The notes under the pieces were generated by a model. That model was given only the letters and a program-made list of their open reading frames with translations, had not been told where the DNA came from and did not search any database. This document shows positions 1-7,338 of a stretch of DNA of 16,846 nucleotides, in pieces (positions within the stretch are counted from its first letter, which is position 1; every line of letters starts with the position of its first letter). Origin of the DNA: Dehalococcoidales bacterium (GTDB lineage Bacteria > Chloroflexota > Dehalococcoidia > Dehalococcoidales > UBA2162); NCBI GenBank assembly GCA_016844285.1, contig JAENIS010000062.1:1-16846 (forward strand). The letters run 5' to 3'. Made by a program: the position numbers and the translations under genes.

Positions 1-154
1 GGAAACATTACGGCCCTTTACTTTTGCTGAATAGTATGCTAAGCTACAGATGCTTCTTGGTGGTTAGCGTGAGGTAGTATCACCCGTTCTCATCCTGAGT
101 ACGGTCGTGAACATCTCAGCATTGTGTAACATCAGCAGTTTTGAGATTGCCCTA

Positions 155-183
155 TTGACAAATGTATTTTTATCTGCTAATGT
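155..183 (+). promoter_or_regulatory. Sigma70-type promoter for the small membrane protein gene
   Basis: A perfect -35 box TTGACA at 155-160 is followed after 17 bases by TAATGT at 178-183, which fits a -10 box. Transcription would start near 190, leaving a leader of about 18 bases that carries the ribosome binding site GGGAGAAG just before the ATG at 208. I see nothing else I can name in bases 1-154. Confidence 0.6.
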
Positions 184-207
184 ACCTAGCATTAATGGGA
201 GAAGATT

Positions 208-447
208 ATGATTACGACAGTAACAACGGTAACAACAGTCACGGCGATAGCCGCCTTGGGACTTACTTCTGCCATAAGTTTGGCGGCGGTGATTGCCCTG
301 ATTTTTTTCCTGACGAGTCGGGAACTGGCTACGGCCGGTCGGTCTCACTTTTCGCTACGGTTGGCTAAGTTTGCCAGTGTTGGTATTTTGCCTCTGGTGA
401 TGGCCTTTGCTGCCATCGTCGCGGTAAAAATCGCTGCGGTTCTTTAA
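208..447 (+). CDS. Small two-helix membrane protein, function unknown
   Basis: A 79-residue protein that I do not recognise. Residues about 10-36 (Ala/Leu/Ile-rich, ending at FFLTSREL) and about 56-79 (ILPLVMAFAAIVAVKIAAVL) are hydrophobic enough to span the membrane. The linker of about 18 residues between them is polar and basic (TAGRSHFSLRLAK), suggesting a helical hairpin with a positively charged, cytoplasmic loop. The N-terminus is a run of Thr/Val dipeptides. The start is supported by GGGAGAAG at 197-204 and by a consensus promoter upstream. It converges on the CPBP protease gene, and the two stop codons overlap by a few bases at 444-447. It is probably expressed; its role cannot be inferred. 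Confidence 0.6.
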   Translation: MITTVTTVTTVTAIAALGLTSAISLAAVIALIFFLTSRELATAGRSHFSLRLAKFASVGILPLVMAFAAIVAVKIAAVL

Positions 448-1256
448 AAGAAAAAGGGCGCCACTAAATATAGCACTATATTGGTTATACCATGAGCCAG
501 GGTCACCCCCAAGAGTGACCCTGTTCTTTTTACTATCCAGGCAAAGAGAAGGGCGACGGCAAAGACAAAGATAATATCAATCCAGTTAAGAAAACCCAAG
601 TGCAGGATAGCAAATAAGAAGCTGACATAGATTATCCCCCACCAGCCAAATTCTCTCCAGGCAGTTTGCTGCATCACCCCACGGAAGATAAACTCTTCGA
701 CGACTCCGGTACTAAACAGTAATACGAGCGCCGGCAACCATATTGTCTCCAGTGTAAGCCGGTCAATAATTGACTTCTCTTGGAGGATAAAATGTTCCGC
801 GACGCCAAAGATAAAACCTGTCAGGGCTATGGCGACCTGAAGAAGAGGGGCCGGCAGCGCTAAGACGGGGTGAAAGGGAATGCCCGGCAAGGATACGGTT
901 AGCTTAACCGGAAGTAACCTCGGGCTAACGCCGAGGTCCTTGGCATTGATGTTCATGATGCGTGCTACCACGATGGCTGCTACCATGAGAGGAGCATAAA
1001 TAATGGGATACCACATGAGCCGGGGGATATTGGCCAGAGGCATCGTCAGGCTAATCACCCTCACCAAGGGAGCCAGCGCTAATGACAGGTAGAATTGCTG
1101 GCGAGCCGGTTGGCTGGCCAGGGCTGAGCGCAATATTATCGCCACCAGTATCAGAATATGGAGCGTTATTCCCCAGACCGGCTGGACAGTAATGTAAAAG
1201 GCCGTAACCAATTCGGCTAAGGTGATTGCCAGCAAATAAACCAGGGCTTCAATCAT
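444..1256 (-). CDS. CPBP family intramembrane metalloprotease (CAAX/Abi type)
   Basis: A 270-residue polytopic membrane protein. The C-terminal half carries the CPBP (Abi, Rce1-like) signature: paired glutamates with arginine (EEFIFRG, E187, E188, R192), a histidine in helix context (ILHLGF, H219), and the last motif LAHGITN (H255, N259). These are the residues expected to bind the catalytic metal within the membrane. The N-terminal half has several hydrophobic segments, interrupted by a basic loop around residues 104-118. In bacteria this family includes bacteriocin-immunity and signalling proteases as well as many uncharacterised members, so the substrate is unknown. No clear ribosome binding site precedes the ATG at 1256. 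It lies 44 bases after the M50 protease gene and may share its transcript. Confidence 0.88.
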   Translation of the reverse strand: MIEALVYLLAITLAELVTAFYITVQPVWGITLHILILVAIILRSALASQPARQQFYLSLALAPLVRVISLTMPLANIPRLMWYPIIYAPLMVAAIVVARIMNINAKDLGVSPRLLPVKLTVSLPGIPFHPVLALPAPLLQVAIALTGFIFGVAEHFILQEKSIIDRLTLETIWLPALVLLFSTGVVEEFIFRGVMQQTAWREFGWWGIIYVSFLFAILHLGFLNWIDIIFVFAVALLFAWIVKRTGSLLGVTLAHGITNIVLYLVAPFFF

Positions 1257-1300
1257 TTCGTTTCTTATTGACTTGGTATTGTGACCACCCGTACCGGTAA

Positions 1301-2092
1301 TTAGCCCGCCGGAATATCCGGGGGAAGTACCGGGAAGCCAGGCGGCGCTGCTTCAGAGACGGTAACCCGCCGGGCTGTTTCCCGCCCGAGAAGCTGATGG
1401 TAGCTGGCTGAAGCGGCCCTTCCCAGAAACCAGCCGATAAAGATAAACCAGAGACCGTCAAACCAGGATAAGCCAAATGGATGAAACAGCAATATGGCAA
1501 TACCGCCAATAATAAACAGGTAACCGATACCCTGGCCGATTCGGGTGGCAACCCGTGTTGCGTAGCGATAATCGTCAGTAAAGAGCCAGAGCAGGGAACG
1601 CAAAACACGGCCACCATCGAGAGGGAAACCGGGCACCAGATTGAATACCGCCAGTGCCCCATTCATCACCGCCAGCCAGAGAATCATGGTCGCTGCCGGG
1701 TCAGCCTCATGTGGGATAAGCAACCAGAATAAACCAAAGAAGCCGCCGACCACCAGACTACAGATTGGACCGGCGATGGCCATTTTTAACTCAGCGCCGG
1801 GGCGGGTGACTTCTTCGTCCATCTCAGACACACCACCGAAGACAAAAAGGGTGATACTGGTCACCGGAATACCATTAGCTCTACCCACCAGGCTATGGGC
1901 CAGCTCATGGGCAACCACCGAGGCAAAAAACAGGATACTGGTGATGATACCGGTGACCCAGTAAAGCCACTGAGAGTGGTTGGGATAAACCAGGGAGGCC
2001 GTCACCAGAATGAAGATGATAAACCAGCTAAAATGTAACCGGAACCGGATGCCGAAGAGTCTGCCCAGACTAAATAGATGACCTATTCTCAT
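1301..2092 (-). CDS. Site-2 protease family (M50) intramembrane zinc metalloprotease
   Basis: A 263-residue membrane protein with both zinc-site motifs of M50 proteases: HELAH (residues 62-66, catalytic E63) in an early helix, and NLVPGFPLDGGRVLR (D159 as third ligand). A helix-forming IAGPICS segment (about 107-113) lies between them, as usual. It ends at residue 263 without the CBS domain pair that many relatives of this subgroup (Rip3-like) carry at the C-terminus, so this is a short form. Such enzymes cut transmembrane segments in regulated proteolysis, for example of anti-sigma factors; no such partner is visible here. The ATG at 2092 comes one base after the cinA stop codon, so translation is probably coupled to cinA. 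Confidence 0.92.
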   Translation of the reverse strand: MRIGHLFSLGRLFGIRFRLHFSWFIIFILVTASLVYPNHSQWLYWVTGIITSILFFASVVAHELAHSLVGRANGIPVTSITLFVFGGVSEMDEEVTRPGAELKMAIAGPICSLVVGGFFGLFWLLIPHEADPAATMILWLAVMNGALAVFNLVPGFPLDGGRVLRSLLWLFTDDYRYATRVATRIGQGIGYLFIIGGIAILLFHPFGLSWFDGLWFIFIGWFLGRAASASYHQLLGRETARRVTVSEAAPPGFPVLPPDIPAG

Positions 2093-2093
2093 C

Positions 2094-3296
2094 TTAATCG
2101 CCGGAAATGAGCGCTTTTCTCAGCTCAAAAAGAGCGGCAACCGCCATCCGCCGCTTCCCACGAGGTCGGCTGATTACCGGCTGGCTTTTGCCATCAGCGA
2201 TACTAATATAAACCAGGCCCGCTGATTTCCCTGCTATCTCCTGCAGTCCGGTGATGCCCACCCCGATGTTGGCCTTCAGCAATACCCTGGCGGCTTCGGC
2301 CATGGCCTGGGCTACTTGCGGGCTAACCGCCCCATACCGGGAGATAACTCCGGCACTAACGCCAAAGGCTATTTTGGCTTCGCTGGAAGAAACAACTAAA
2401 CCACCTTTGAGAAAGGGTGGGTTTTCCAGACTATCGGTAATAGCGGCAACCAGTGACCCGCCACTATAATCTTCCATGATAGCCAGGCTGAACCCTTTTT
2501 CCATCAGCAGTCGACCGGCGACTGTTTCCAGGGTATCGCTGTCCGTCCCCCAGATAGATTCGCCCAGGACGGCTCTGATACTGGCTTCACCCACGGCAAT
2601 CATTTTTGCTGCCTTTTCCTGGCTCTCGGTTCGGGCGGTCAGACGCACCTGAATACCATCAGCCTTGGCATAAACTCCCAGGGCGGGATTGCCGGAGGTA
2701 AAGAGCGGAAAGACTTTTTCGCCGACGGCGGCCTCCGAGAGGCCAAAAGTCTTCAGGGTCCGTGAAAGAATTATTGACGACGAACGTCCCCGCAATCTGG
2801 GTTGGATTTCTTTCTGCCACATCTCCTGAAGCTCTCGGGGGGGACCGGGCATCGCCACCAGGATGCGGCCATCCTTTTCGACCCACCATCCCGGGGCGGT
2901 ACCCGCCGCGTTAGTGATTGGCCTGGCCGAGGGAATAACAGACGCTTGCCGCAGATTGGTCAGTGGCATCTCCATATCAAACTGCCGGAAACGCTGGCGC
3001 AGGTTATTCTCCAGAGACGGCTCAATCTCAATCTTTTCGCCTAACATTGCGGCGATTGCCTGGCGTGTCATGTCATCATCGGTCGGCCCCAAGCCACCGG
3101 TGGTCAGGATAAGGTCGGAGCGTTGCCAGGCACGATTCAACACCTCGACCAGGTCAGTCTCAGTATCACCCACCTCCGAGACCCAGTACAGGTCTATTCC
3201 CAGCAAGGGTAACTGACCGGCCAGAAAGGCAGCATCGGTATCCACAATTTCACCGAGAAGAAGCTCGGTACCAATCGAGATTATTTCGGCTTTCAT
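2094..3296 (-). CDS. cinA: CinA family protein (molybdopterin-binding-like domain plus degenerate PncC-like domain)
   Basis: About 400 residues, the usual length. The N-terminal COG1058 domain is well preserved: GTELLLGEIVDTD, TTGGLGPTDDDMTRQA and MPGPPRELQEMW. In known CinA proteins this domain acts as an ADP-ribose or NADH-linked pyrophosphatase. The C-terminal half (from about residue 255) is the PncC/NMN deamidase domain, but its motifs are eroded. The usual ESCTGG reads EDYSGG, and the usual glycine-rich GxAGPGGG loop reads GLQEIAGKSAG. The deamidase activity may therefore be lost or changed. I prefer the ATG at 3296 to the in-frame TTG just before it. A TATAAT at 3313-3318 lies only 16 bases upstream, implying a very short leader. 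The M50 protease gene follows one base after the stop. Confidence 0.9.
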   Translation of the reverse strand: MKAEIISIGTELLLGEIVDTDAAFLAGQLPLLGIDLYWVSEVGDTETDLVEVLNRAWQRSDLILTTGGLGPTDDDMTRQAIAAMLGEKIEIEPSLENNLRQRFRQFDMEMPLTNLRQASVIPSARPITNAAGTAPGWWVEKDGRILVAMPGPPRELQEMWQKEIQPRLRGRSSSIILSRTLKTFGLSEAAVGEKVFPLFTSGNPALGVYAKADGIQVRLTARTESQEKAAKMIAVGEASIRAVLGESIWGTDSDTLETVAGRLLMEKGFSLAIMEDYSGGSLVAAITDSLENPPFLKGGLVVSSSEAKIAFGVSAGVISRYGAVSPQVAQAMAEAARVLLKANIGVGITGLQEIAGKSAGLVYISIADGKSQPVISRPRGKRRMAVAALFELRKALISGD

Positions 3297-3312
3297 CAAT
3301 CTAACCTATACT

Positions 3313-3318
3313 ATTATA
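3313..3318 (-). promoter_or_regulatory. Candidate -10 box for cinA
   Basis: Read on the minus strand this is a perfect TATAAT, ending 16 bases before the preferred cinA ATG at 3296. I see no good -35 box at the right distance (CGCGGC with a 17-base spacer), so the assignment rests on the -10 box and its position. If it is used, the leader is about 10 bases, too short for a normally spaced ribosome binding site. Confidence 0.4.
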
Positions 3319-3384
3319 CTATCCCTACGGTGTTAGCCGCGGAGTCTTCTTTACTCTACCATTAGGCAAAGAGAACTAAATAAG

Positions 3385-3522
3385 GGTTCTGTTTGCCTTT
3401 GGTTGATTCCACTGTCATTGCGAGGAATCCTTCGGCTGAAGGACGACGAAGCAATCTCAAAGATTTATACGGATTGCTTCGCCTTCGGCTCGCAATGACA
3501 TCACCAACCATACCCGAATAGT
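3385..3522. repeat. Inverted-repeat element, copy A1, downstream of thiC
   Basis: The core at 3413-3500 begins TGTCATTGCGAG and ends CTCGCAATGACA, a perfect 12-base inverted repeat. Inside it are GAAGCAATCT and GGATTGCTTC arms and a small CCTTCGGCTGAAGG hairpin. The flanks extend the match to copy A2 at 5113-5280: both start GGTTCTGT followed by TTTGGTTG, and both end near CCGAATAGT. No coding capacity is visible, so it resembles a short non-autonomous (MITE- or REP-like) element. With the hairpin at 3533-3553, it accounts for the gene-free stretch 3300-3607. Confidence 0.75.
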
Positions 3523-3532
3523 ACCTAAATAA

Positions 3533-3553
3533 GAGAGGGGACTTGCCCCTCTC
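3533..3553. repeat. GC-rich hairpin between cinA and thiC
   Basis: GAGAGGGG and CCCCTCTC form a perfect 8-bp stem with a 5-base loop. The sequence resembles hairpins inside the element copies at 8765-9035 and 10018-10143. It lies about 55 bases downstream of the thiC stop codon. On the minus strand only a weak T-rich stretch follows (TTATTTAGG), so it could end thiC transcription poorly or simply be a repeat fragment. Confidence 0.45.
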
Positions 3554-3607
3554 CAGACTTCTCTCTGCCTCTTTTATATGCTCCATATAAAGAAGCCAGG
3601 CTCATCG

Positions 3608-4903
3608 CTAGCACCGTGTGGCGGAGACGCCCAAGTATTCTTCGACCAGGGCCATGGCGCAAAAATTACCACACATACTGCAGGCCGACCCGGTGGTGGT
3701 ATGCTTACCATGAACCCGGCGAGACCGCTCCGGGTCCAATGATAGTCTGGCTTGCTCTTCCCAGTTAAGCTTCTTACGTGCGAGCGACATCTTTCTATCC
3801 CGCTCGGCAGCGCTCTTACCCACTTTAACGATATCACCGGCATGTGCCGCAATACGTGAGGCAATCACTCCCTGCCTCACATCCTCGACATCCGGTAGGG
3901 AGAGGTGCTCCGCCGGCGTCACATAGCACAGGAAATCGGCACCGGCAGCAGCGGCAATAGCACCACCAATCGCTCCGGTGATATGGTCGTAACCAGCGCC
4001 AATATCCGTTACCAGCGGGCCGAGTACATAGAAAGGAGCACCCTTACAGATTGATTTCTCCAGGCGGACATTAGCTTCAATCTGGTCAAGGGGTAAATGC
4101 CCCGGCCCCTCCACCATCGCCTGCACCCCGGCTTGCCGGGCACGGTCAACCAGTTCCCCGATATTGAGCAGCTCCTCTAGCTGGGTGCGGTCGGTAGCAT
4201 CGGCCAGGCTGCCCGGGCGCATACCATCGCCCAGACTGAGGGTCACATCGAATTCCCTGGCCAGCTCGAGCAGGCGGTCGTAGTATTCATAGAGGGGATT
4301 TTCCCGCTCATTGTAGAGCATCCAGGCGATGAGAAAAGCCCCACCGCGCGAAACGACATCAGTCACCCTCCCCTGCTGCTTCAGCCGGGCAATTGCCGAC
4401 CGGGTAACACCACAATGCACTGTGACGAAGTCAACTCCATCCCGTGCATGCTCTTCAATCACGGCAAAGAGTTCATCAACGGTCATTTTAACAATGGCGC
4501 CATGCTTATTGATGGCGCCAAGCCCGGCCTGGTAGATAGGAACGGTACCTACTGCCAAGGGGCAAGCGGCAATAATACTCCGGCGAATCGCCGATATATC
4601 ACCACCGGTGCTTAAATCCATAATGGTATCGGCACCGGCGTCACTGGCAACGCGCAGCTTTTCCAGTTCGGTATCAACACTGACAAAGTCAGACGAGGTG
4701 CCGATATTGGCATTGACCTTGGTGGTCAATCCACGCCCGATACCACAGGGGACAAGATTCTTATGGTTGATGTTGGCCGCAATTACTATCACCCCCTCCG
4801 CCACACCCTGCCGAATAAGCTCAGCATCCACCCCCTCATGTTTGGCCACCAGCCCCATTTGCGGTGAGATAATGCCCTGTCTCGCCAGTTCCAGTTGAGT
4901 CAT
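3608..4903 (-). CDS. thiC: Phosphomethylpyrimidine synthase ThiC
   Basis: A 431-residue radical SAM enzyme that converts aminoimidazole ribotide (AIR) to hydroxymethylpyrimidine phosphate, the pyrimidine half of thiamine. ThiC hallmarks are clear: [74 protein letters not shown] and CYVTPAEHL. The iron-sulfur site sits at the C-terminus as CSMCGNFC (C408, C411, C415), so the spacing is CX2CX3C rather than the CX4C I recall for long E. coli-type ThiC. The short length fits the anaerobe-type form without the N-terminal domain. I place the start at 4903 ([10 protein letters not shown]), preceded by GGAG. The longer open frame to 5002 runs through the riboswitch terminator and is not coding. No other thiamine gene is in the window. 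Confidence 0.96.
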   Translation of the reverse strand: MTQLELARQGIISPQMGLVAKHEGVDAELIRQGVAEGVIVIAANINHKNLVPCGIGRGLTTKVNANIGTSSDFVSVDTELEKLRVASDAGADTIMDLSTGGDISAIRRSIIAACPLAVGTVPIYQAGLGAINKHGAIVKMTVDELFAVIEEHARDGVDFVTVHCGVTRSAIARLKQQGRVTDVVSRGGAFLIAWMLYNERENPLYEYYDRLLELAREFDVTLSLGDGMRPGSLADATDRTQLEELLNIGELVDRARQAGVQAMVEGPGHLPLDQIEANVRLEKSICKGAPFYVLGPLVTDIGAGYDHITGAIGGAIAAAAGADFLCYVTPAEHLSLPDVEDVRQGVIASRIAAHAGDIVKVGKSAAERDRKMSLARKKLNWEEQARLSLDPERSRRVHGKHTTTGSACSMCGNFCAMALVEEYLGVSATRC

Positions 4904-4922
4904 CGCTACTCCAAAAATAAAA

Positions 4923-4951
4923 CCAAGGGTTTTGGCCAGGCAAACCCTTGG
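4923..4951 (-). terminator. Intrinsic terminator in the thiC leader, expression platform of the TPP switch
   Basis: On the minus strand CCAAGGGTTT (from 4951) pairs with AAACCCTTGG (ending 4923) to give a perfect 10-bp stem with a 9-base loop. TTTTATTTTT follows directly, a classic intrinsic terminator tail. It lies after the TPP aptamer and before the thiC ribosome binding site. The 5' arm contains CAAGGGTT (4943-4950), the exact complement of AACCCTTG in the aptamer (5000-5007), so terminator and antiterminator pairing exclude each other. Confidence 0.85.
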
Positions 4952-4963
4952 GCAAAGATACTG

Positions 4964-5047
4964 CCGCTTCCCCGCGCTCGCATTCACGAACTCAGGTAAC
5001 AAGGGTTGGCGTTAAATCGCCTCTCAGCCTGGAGGCACCCCTAGCGG
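4964..5047 (-). promoter_or_regulatory. TPP riboswitch (THI element) aptamer controlling thiC
   Basis: Read on the minus strand the aptamer shows the TPP-box pieces in order: P1 strand CCGCT, AGGGGTGCC, GGCTGAGA, a short variable P3 hairpin (GGCGATTTAACGCC), AACCCTTG, TTACCTGA, a P5-type ATGCGAGCG, GGGGAAG and the closing P1 strand AGCGG. GGCTGAGA and ACCTGA are the pyrimidine- and pyrophosphate-binding cores of this class. It lies between a good promoter and the terminator before thiC. The expected logic is that TPP binding stabilises P2, releases the terminator and turns thiC off. Confidence 0.95.
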
Positions 5048-5069
5048 TTAAATATTAACCTACTTTATG

Positions 5070-5098
5070 ATATTAACATAGCTAAAGCTGAAATGCAA
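5070..5098 (-). promoter_or_regulatory. Sigma70-type promoter for the thiC leader
   Basis: On the minus strand TTGCAT (5093-5098) and TAATAT (5070-5075) are separated by exactly 17 bases. Transcription would begin near 5062, about 15 bases before the first aptamer strand, so the whole riboswitch is transcribed. Confidence 0.65.
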
Positions 5099-5112
5099 CA
5101 CGCCCTATATCA

Positions 5113-5280
5113 GGTTCTGTGTACATTTGGTTGGTTGTCATTGCGAAACCATTCCGACCGCAGTCGGAAGGCGAAGCAATCTGGGTGGGGTGCACGACCA
5201 CTCCCAACCCAGATTGCCACGGGGTCTAGCGCCCCCTCGCAATGACAACTATTTCACGACAGCAACCAAAGCCGAATAGT
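5113..5280. repeat. Inverted-repeat element, copy A2, upstream of rsmG
   Basis: The core at 5136-5247 starts TGTCATTGCGA and ends TCGCAATGACA. Inside are a TTCCGACCGCAGTCGGAA hairpin and long arms (GCAATCTGGGT and ACCCAGATTGC). The outer ends match copy A1: GGTTCTGT then TTTGGTTG on the left, CAACCAAA then CCGAATAGT on the right. It is longer than A1 in the middle. It sits between the thiC promoter and the rsmG promoter. With the riboswitch, this accounts for the intergenic region 4904-5341. Confidence 0.75.
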
Positions 5281-5322
5281 CCCGGAATGTGGATTTCTAA
5301 ACAATCTCTATACGTTTTATGG

Positions 5323-5328
5323 TAAAAT
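5323..5328 (+). promoter_or_regulatory. Candidate -10 box for rsmG with a very short leader
   Basis: TAAAAT ends 13 bases before the rsmG ATG at 5342, within an AT-rich run. The expected start of transcription is about 7 bases before the ATG, and no ribosome binding site lies between. The -35 region is poor. This fits leaderless or near-leaderless translation. Confidence 0.45.
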
Positions 5329-5341
5329 ATATATATCTGGT

Positions 5342-6064
5342 ATGGAGAAGCTCGTTAGCGGGGCAGCAAAGCTAGGTTTACTCTTAAACTCACACCAGTT
5401 AGAGCAATTCACCACCTACTATCGAGAGTTGACCGTATGGAACCAGCGGATGAATCTTACTGCCATAACCGACTCTGAAGAGGTGCAGATAAAGCATTTT
5501 CTCGATTCGCTCACGATTACGCTGGCACTAAAAGAATCAGTGAGTCGCCGTGACATCCGCATTATTGATGTCGGCACTGGGGCAGGTATACCGGGAATAC
5601 CACTCAAGATTCTCTTCCCCAATATCAGGCTGGTACTGCTCGATGCCACGGCTAAGAAAGCCACCTTCTTACACCATCTCAAAGGTGAGCTGAAACTGGA
5701 CGATGTTGACATTGTAGTTGGCCGGGCTGAGGAGGTCGCCCACCAAAGTGAGTATCGGGAGAGGTTCGATATTGTGCTTGCCCGCGCCGTCGCCCCGCTT
5801 CCCACGCTGGTGGAACTAACCCTGCCCTTCTGTGCTATTGGCGGTAGCTTTATCGCTCAGAAGAAAGCGGACATCGACCGGGAAATAAGCCAGGCATCCA
5901 AAGCCATTAGCATCCTGGGTGGTAGCTTAAGGGAGGTGATTCGGATTGACCTGGCCGGGTTTGCCGGGCAGCGACAGCTTATCGTTATCGACAAGCTATT
6001 ACCAACACCAGGCCAGTATCCCCGTCGCCCGGGCATACCAGCGAAAAGACCACTGGGAGAATAA
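5342..6064 (+). CDS. rsmG: 16S rRNA (guanine527-N7)-methyltransferase RsmG
   Basis: A 240-residue Rossmann-fold methyltransferase that uses S-adenosylmethionine to methylate G527 of 16S rRNA, a position tied to streptomycin sensitivity. The length is normal. Visible motifs are WNQRMNLTAI with KHFLDSL in the N-terminal helices, the SAM loop DVGTGAGIPGIPLKI (residues 76-90), the acidic ribose-binding LLDATAKKATFL (99-110), the GRAEE segment (128-132), the active-site region LARAVAPL (146-153), and the C-terminal RRPGIPAKRPL. It starts immediately after a -10-like box with no ribosome binding site. The acyl-CoA dehydrogenase gene begins 66 bases after its stop. Confidence 0.97.
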   Translation: MEKLVSGAAKLGLLLNSHQLEQFTTYYRELTVWNQRMNLTAITDSEEVQIKHFLDSLTITLALKESVSRRDIRIIDVGTGAGIPGIPLKILFPNIRLVLLDATAKKATFLHHLKGELKLDDVDIVVGRAEEVAHQSEYRERFDIVLARAVAPLPTLVELTLPFCAIGGSFIAQKKADIDREISQASKAISILGGSLREVIRIDLAGFAGQRQLIVIDKLLPTPGQYPRRPGIPAKRPLGE

Positions 6065-6130
6065 ATAAAAACCCATCAAACAAAGGATTTGTCGCCATGA
6101 CAATCAAATAATTTCAGGCAGGAGAGAGAT

Positions 6131-7267
6131 ATGGATTTCAGGCTTACTGATGAGCAGCAGATGGTACAGAAAACGGTCAGGGACTTTGCCACGAAAAGGC
6201 TGGCACCGGTAGCGGACGAAATCGACCGAAAGCAAGAGTTCCCCCGGGCTAACTTCAAAGGCCTGAGCGAGCTGGGACTAACCGGCATCGGCATCCCGGC
6301 CGAATACGGCGGCAGCGGCGGTGATAAAGTCTCTGCCGTACTCGCCATAGAAGAGTGTGGAAAGGCATGTGCCTCAACCGCCGTCATTCTGGACTCACAT
6401 CTGCTTCTCTGCATTGAGCCGCTCTTTATCTTTGGTACGGAGGAGCAGCGGCAGCGGTTCGTCACGCCTCTGGCCAGGGGGGAAAAGGTGGGGGCTTTCG
6501 CCATCACCGAGCCTGAAGCGGGCAGTGATATTTCAGCGATAAAAACGACCGCAGTGAGAGACGGCGATGCCTACCTGCTCAATGGCAGCAAGATATTCAT
6601 TACTAACGGGGATGTTGCTGATACTATCGTTGTCTTTGCCGGTGTCCCGGAGTTGGGCAAACGGGGCATGACAGCCTTCATCATCGAAAACGGCATGCCC
6701 GGGTTTAGCCGGGGTAAGAAATTCGATAAGGTGGGCATGCGGGCGGGCACCAGTGCCGAGCTACTCTTTAAGGATTGCCGGGTGCCGGCTGCCAACCGTC
6801 TCGGTGCGGAAGGTGAGGGTATGCGGATATGCCTGGCGACTCTCGACCGGGGGCGATTTGGTATCGCCGCCCAGGCTCTGGGCATTACCCAGGCTATCCT
6901 GGAAAAGTCAGTTGAATATTCCAAGCAGCGGGTGCAGTTCGGCGCCCCAATCAGTCAAAACCAGTCCATCAGCTTCAGGCTGGCTGATATCGCTACCCAG
7001 CTCGAAGCTGCCCGGTTACTTAATTATAAGGCCGCCTTTCTTTGTGACCAGGGTGAGCCTTTCTCAACCAATGCGGCGATGGCAAAACTAACCGCCAGCG
7101 AACTCTGCATGAGGGCCGCCGTCGAGGGGATTCAAATCTTCGGTGGCTATGGCTATATGATGGACTCGCCGATGCAACGCTACTTCCGCGATGCCAAGCT
7201 GACCACCATCTACGAGGGGACATCCGAAGTACAGCGTATGGTAATTTCCCGGGCAATACTGCGTTAA
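6131..7267 (+). CDS. Acyl-CoA dehydrogenase, short-chain (butyryl-CoA-like) type
   Basis: A 378-residue FAD flavoenzyme that forms the alpha-beta double bond of acyl-CoA and passes electrons to an electron-transfer flavoprotein. Family motifs are complete: the FAD/substrate loop AITEPEAGSD (residues 125-133), WNGSK-type NGSKIFITNG (151-160), SKQRVQFGAPI (264-274), the IQIFGGYGY signature (335-342), and YEGTSEVQRMVISRAI at the end. E362 occupies the catalytic-base position of short-chain enzymes, favouring butyryl- or similar short acyl-CoA, though the exact substrate cannot be read. AGGAGAG at 6120-6126 supports the start. The next gene is a 4-hydroxybutyryl-CoA dehydratase homologue, and crotonyl-CoA could link the two reactions. 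No ETF genes are in the window. Confidence 0.95.
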   Translation: MDFRLTDEQQMVQKTVRDFATKRLAPVADEIDRKQEFPRANFKGLSELGLTGIGIPAEYGGSGGDKVSAVLAIEECGKACASTAVILDSHLLLCIEPLFIFGTEEQRQRFVTPLARGEKVGAFAITEPEAGSDISAIKTTAVRDGDAYLLNGSKIFITNGDVADTIVVFAGVPELGKRGMTAFIIENGMPGFSRGKKFDKVGMRAGTSAELLFKDCRVPAANRLGAEGEGMRICLATLDRGRFGIAAQALGITQAILEKSVEYSKQRVQFGAPISQNQSISFRLADIATQLEAARLLNYKAAFLCDQGEPFSTNAAMAKLTASELCMRAAVEGIQIFGGYGYMMDSPMQRYFRDAKLTTIYEGTSEVQRMVISRAILR

Positions 7268-7338
7268 TCCTGGACTAAAATAAGAATTCATATTTGCCAA
7301 AAATAAATGGTTTAGCTAATAAAGAGGAGGTATATCTA

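Noticed and set aside
1249..1662. 137-residue minus-strand open frame
   Set aside because: It lies over the well-supported M50 protease gene in another frame and has no family motifs.
2395..2425. Hairpin-like DNA encoding NPPFLKGG inside cinA, similar to repeat-derived peptides
   Set aside because: Aligned to the usual CinA segment (LTD...FLGGVV...SNEAKI as I recall it) the length is identical and FLxGG is shared, so no inserted repeat is needed.
3571..3591. AT-rich hairpin just after the thiC stop as a terminator
   Set aside because: The stem is weak with a bulge and no T-run follows on the minus strand.
4904..5002. N-terminal extension of ThiC to 5002
   Set aside because: It would translate the riboswitch 3' part and the terminator; the homologous protein and a GGAG site begin at 4903.
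3385..5280. CRISPR array or tandem repeats
   Set aside because: The repeats are dispersed, palindromic and not regularly spaced; no cas genes are present.
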